Shown here piece by piece: positions 6,453-7,764 of a stretch of DNA of 7,764 bases. The position numbers were made by a program, and so were the translations under genes. Numbering within the stretch: position 1 is the stretch's first letter; every line of letters begins with the position of its first letter. The notes beneath the pieces are model-generated. The model saw only the letters and a program-made list of their open reading frames with translations, was not told the DNA's origin and ran no database searches. The DNA comes from Filomicrobium sp. (lineage in GTDB: Bacteria; Pseudomonadota; Alphaproteobacteria; Rhizobiales; Hyphomicrobiaceae), in contig JAUWFF010000039.1 of assembly GCA_030607105.1 (NCBI GenBank), positions 1 through 7,764 on the forward strand. The letters run 5' to 3'.

Positions 6453-6471
6453 TTAGTCTGGAAGCGTACGA

Positions 6472-6476
6472 AGAGG
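6472..6476 (+). promoter_or_regulatory. Shine-Dalgarno site of the sulfatase gene
   Basis: AGAGG ends eight bases before the first of two adjacent ATG codons (6485 and 6488), favouring 6485 as the start; the second would be eleven bases away. Confidence 0.65.
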
Positions 6477-6484
6477 TTTAGGGT

Positions 6485-7764
6485 ATGATGGAATTTTCGG
6501 TGGTGAACCGACTGGCCCAATTTGTGGGTCCAGCGGCTCTTGCAATGGCCATCGCATCAACGCCGGTCGCGGCACAGGAAACGAATACACCTGACGGGAT
6601 TATTCACGAATCTGAGTTTCAACGACTGTGGGCCAGGAACGGTGAACGCTGGGCCGCGGAAGACGTCGAGATCAACAAGAAGCTGGCCGACCTCGAAAAG
6701 AAATTTGGCAAGAAGCCAAACATCATTCACATCCTTTGGGACGACATGCGCATGGGCGCGGTCGGAAGCCGTCTTTACACAAATATATCGGGATACTCTG
6801 CTGACAATATCCAGAAGCTGGCCGAGAACGGTATGACCTTCACCCGCATGTACACCGAGCCATCCTGTACGCCCACTCGTGTGGCGGCGGCAACCGGGCG
6901 CTTGGCGGTGCGAAGCGGCATGATCTTCCCGATCTTCCCGATCCACCGCATGGGGCTGCCGGCCTCTGAAGTGACCATCGCCGAAGTTGTCGGGGATACC
7001 TATCACACCGGCATGTTCGAGAAGCTGCACTTCGGAGACCAGGAAGAAGCCTATGCCCATAACCAGGGCTGGGACGAAGCGATCTTTAGTCTGTACAACC
7101 AGTTTGCAGGACAGGCCTTCAATGCTGATGCTGAAAACCAAGGTTACAGCACGGCCTACTCTCCGGACGGTTATGACAAGAAGTACTTCATGGACGACAG
7201 TTTTCGGCCGCTCAACTGGATGTGGACCGTCGAGGGCAAAGAGGGTGGCGAAGCGAAGGAATTCTCCACGCCGAAGTCCTATAAGCAATATGTCGAAGCA
7301 AACACAAAGATGTTTGATCGCACACTCGATTTCATTCGCAGGCACGCTAAGAGCGACAAGCCGTTCATGCTGCAGTGGTGGCCCAACCTTTATGAAGTCG
7401 GCGACCAGGATAGCAACCGACCCTTCACCACGCAGCACGCTACCTCGTCGGCTGAGAGCGTTAAGCGCATGGACGCCAAGATCGGTCAAATCATTGCCTT
7501 AACCGAAGAACTCGGCATCGCCGAGGACACGCTAATTATCGCTATGGCTGACAACGGTCCGATGGAACCCATCTGGCCGGAGACAGGGCAGAACGGCTAC
7601 TTCCGCGGCGGCAAGAATGATGTCACCGAGGGCGGTGTGCGGGTTCCGGCATTCGCCTACTGGCCTGGCGTGATCAAGCCAGGCCAAGTCGTCTGCGATA
7701 TCATCCATGTGAGCTATCTGTTCAATACGTTTGCTCGTCTTGCCGGACGGTATGACCAGATTCC
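6485..7764 (+). CDS. Secreted arylsulfatase (sulfatase family, FGly type), 3' end outside window
   Basis: The first 426 residues are present and the frame is still open at the window edge. Residues 1-30 are a signal peptide with a cleavage site after VAA (28-30). The rest is a type I sulfatase (PF00884), which hydrolyses sulfate esters in the periplasm or outside the cell. Visible active-site elements are the metal-binding DD at 86-87 (PNIIHILWDD), the C-x-P-x-R motif CTPTR at 128-132 whose Cys128 would be converted to formylglycine, TGR at 137-139, Lys180 and His182 (FEKLHFGD), Asp356-Asn357 (MADNGP), and Lys377 in RGGKNDVTEGGVRVPAF. Where many sulfatases have a PHxP-type histidine, this one reads WWPNLYE with Asn301. 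About 48 residues separate the signal peptide from the first catalytic strand, which is longer than usual. No formylglycine-generating enzyme lies in the window. It has its own Shine-Dalgarno and a 790-base upstream gap, so it is probably transcribed separately. The substrate cannot be read from the sequence. Confidence 0.94.
   Translation, partial: MMEFSVVNRLAQFVGPAALAMAIASTPVAAQETNTPDGIIHESEFQRLWARNGERWAAEDVEINKKLADLEKKFGKKPNIIHILWDDMRMGAVGSRLYTNISGYSADNIQKLAENGMTFTRMYTEPSCTPTRVAAATGRLAVRSGMIFPIFPIHRMGLPASEVTIAEVVGDTYHTGMFEKLHFGDQEEAYAHNQGWDEAIFSLYNQFAGQAFNADAENQGYSTAYSPDGYDKKYFMDDSFRPLNWMWTVEGKEGGEAKEFSTPKSYKQYVEANTKMFDRTLDFIRRHAKSDKPFMLQWWPNLYEVGDQDSNRPFTTQHATSSAESVKRMDAKIGQIIALTEELGIAEDTLIIAMADNGPMEPIWPETGQNGYFRGGKNDVTEGGVRVPAFAYWPGVIKPGQVVCDIIHVSYLFNTFARLAGRYDQI

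Larger units (their letters stand above)
5692..6484. other. Long non-coding interval rich in inverted repeats
   Basis: About 790 bases with no convincing gene on either strand. The longest forward frame (GTG at 5939 to 6292) has an atypical composition, no clear Shine-Dalgarno and no recognisable domain, and it runs through all the hairpins; reverse frames are similar. 5692-5918 contains little beyond a small CTGT/ACAG hairpin followed by T5 (5888-5903). 5919-6137 holds a CtrA-like box, T-tracts and strong stem-loops. 6138-6484 holds a hairpin at 6206-6225, a 14-bp palindrome at 6326-6339 and a stem-loop at 6427-6452, just before the sulfatase Shine-Dalgarno. Confidence 0.6.

Noticed and set aside
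6557..7489. 310-residue reverse-strand reading frame
   Set aside because: It is the antisense shadow of the sulfatase gene, whose forward frame shows intact catalytic motifs.

Overview
The window reads as chromosome of an alphaproteobacterium, most likely of the Hyphomicrobiales (Rhizobiales). The main reason is a PopZ/DUF2497 polar-organizer gene directly upstream of valS on the same strand, an arrangement I recall as typical of that class. The moderately GC-rich codon use and a CtrA-like TTAA-N7-TTAC box fit the same assignment. No mobile elements, CRISPR arrays, tRNA or rRNA genes are visible, and every gene I can support is on the + strand.

Layout: 1-222 is an upstream region with hairpins and no gene I can call. 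223-1788 encodes a PopZ homologue with conserved N- and C-terminal motifs and a very long disordered linker. 1789-2000 is a spacer with a stem-loop after popZ, a strong dyad, and a possible weak promoter for valS. 2001-4745 is valS, encoding a complete bacterial-type valyl-tRNA synthetase. 4746-4926 is a short spacer. 4927-5691 encodes an exported DUF2092-family (LolA-like fold) periplasmic protein. 5692-6484 is about 790 bases without a convincing gene. 6485 to the window end is a secreted FGly-type arylsulfatase, cut by the window edge and still open at base 7764.

The genes are not an obvious single pathway. PopZ (pole organization and ParB anchoring) and ValRS (translation) are housekeeping genes and probably share only a conserved neighbourhood. 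The DUF2092 protein and the sulfatase are both predicted to be exported, but the long gap with its own palindrome and Shine-Dalgarno suggests that the sulfatase is transcribed separately.

The most unusual stretch is 5919-6137. It holds the CtrA-like box, three T-tracts, a 12-bp perfect hairpin, an 11-bp hairpin, a long-range 7-bp stem ending in T6 (terminator-like) and a competing 8-bp stem. It is best explained as a structured non-coding RNA or regulatory leader, but this is inferred from sequence symmetry alone. Other points of interest are the expanded PopZ linker, a ValRS insertion before the editing domain, and a sulfatase with an Asn where the substrate-contacting His of other sulfatases is usually found.
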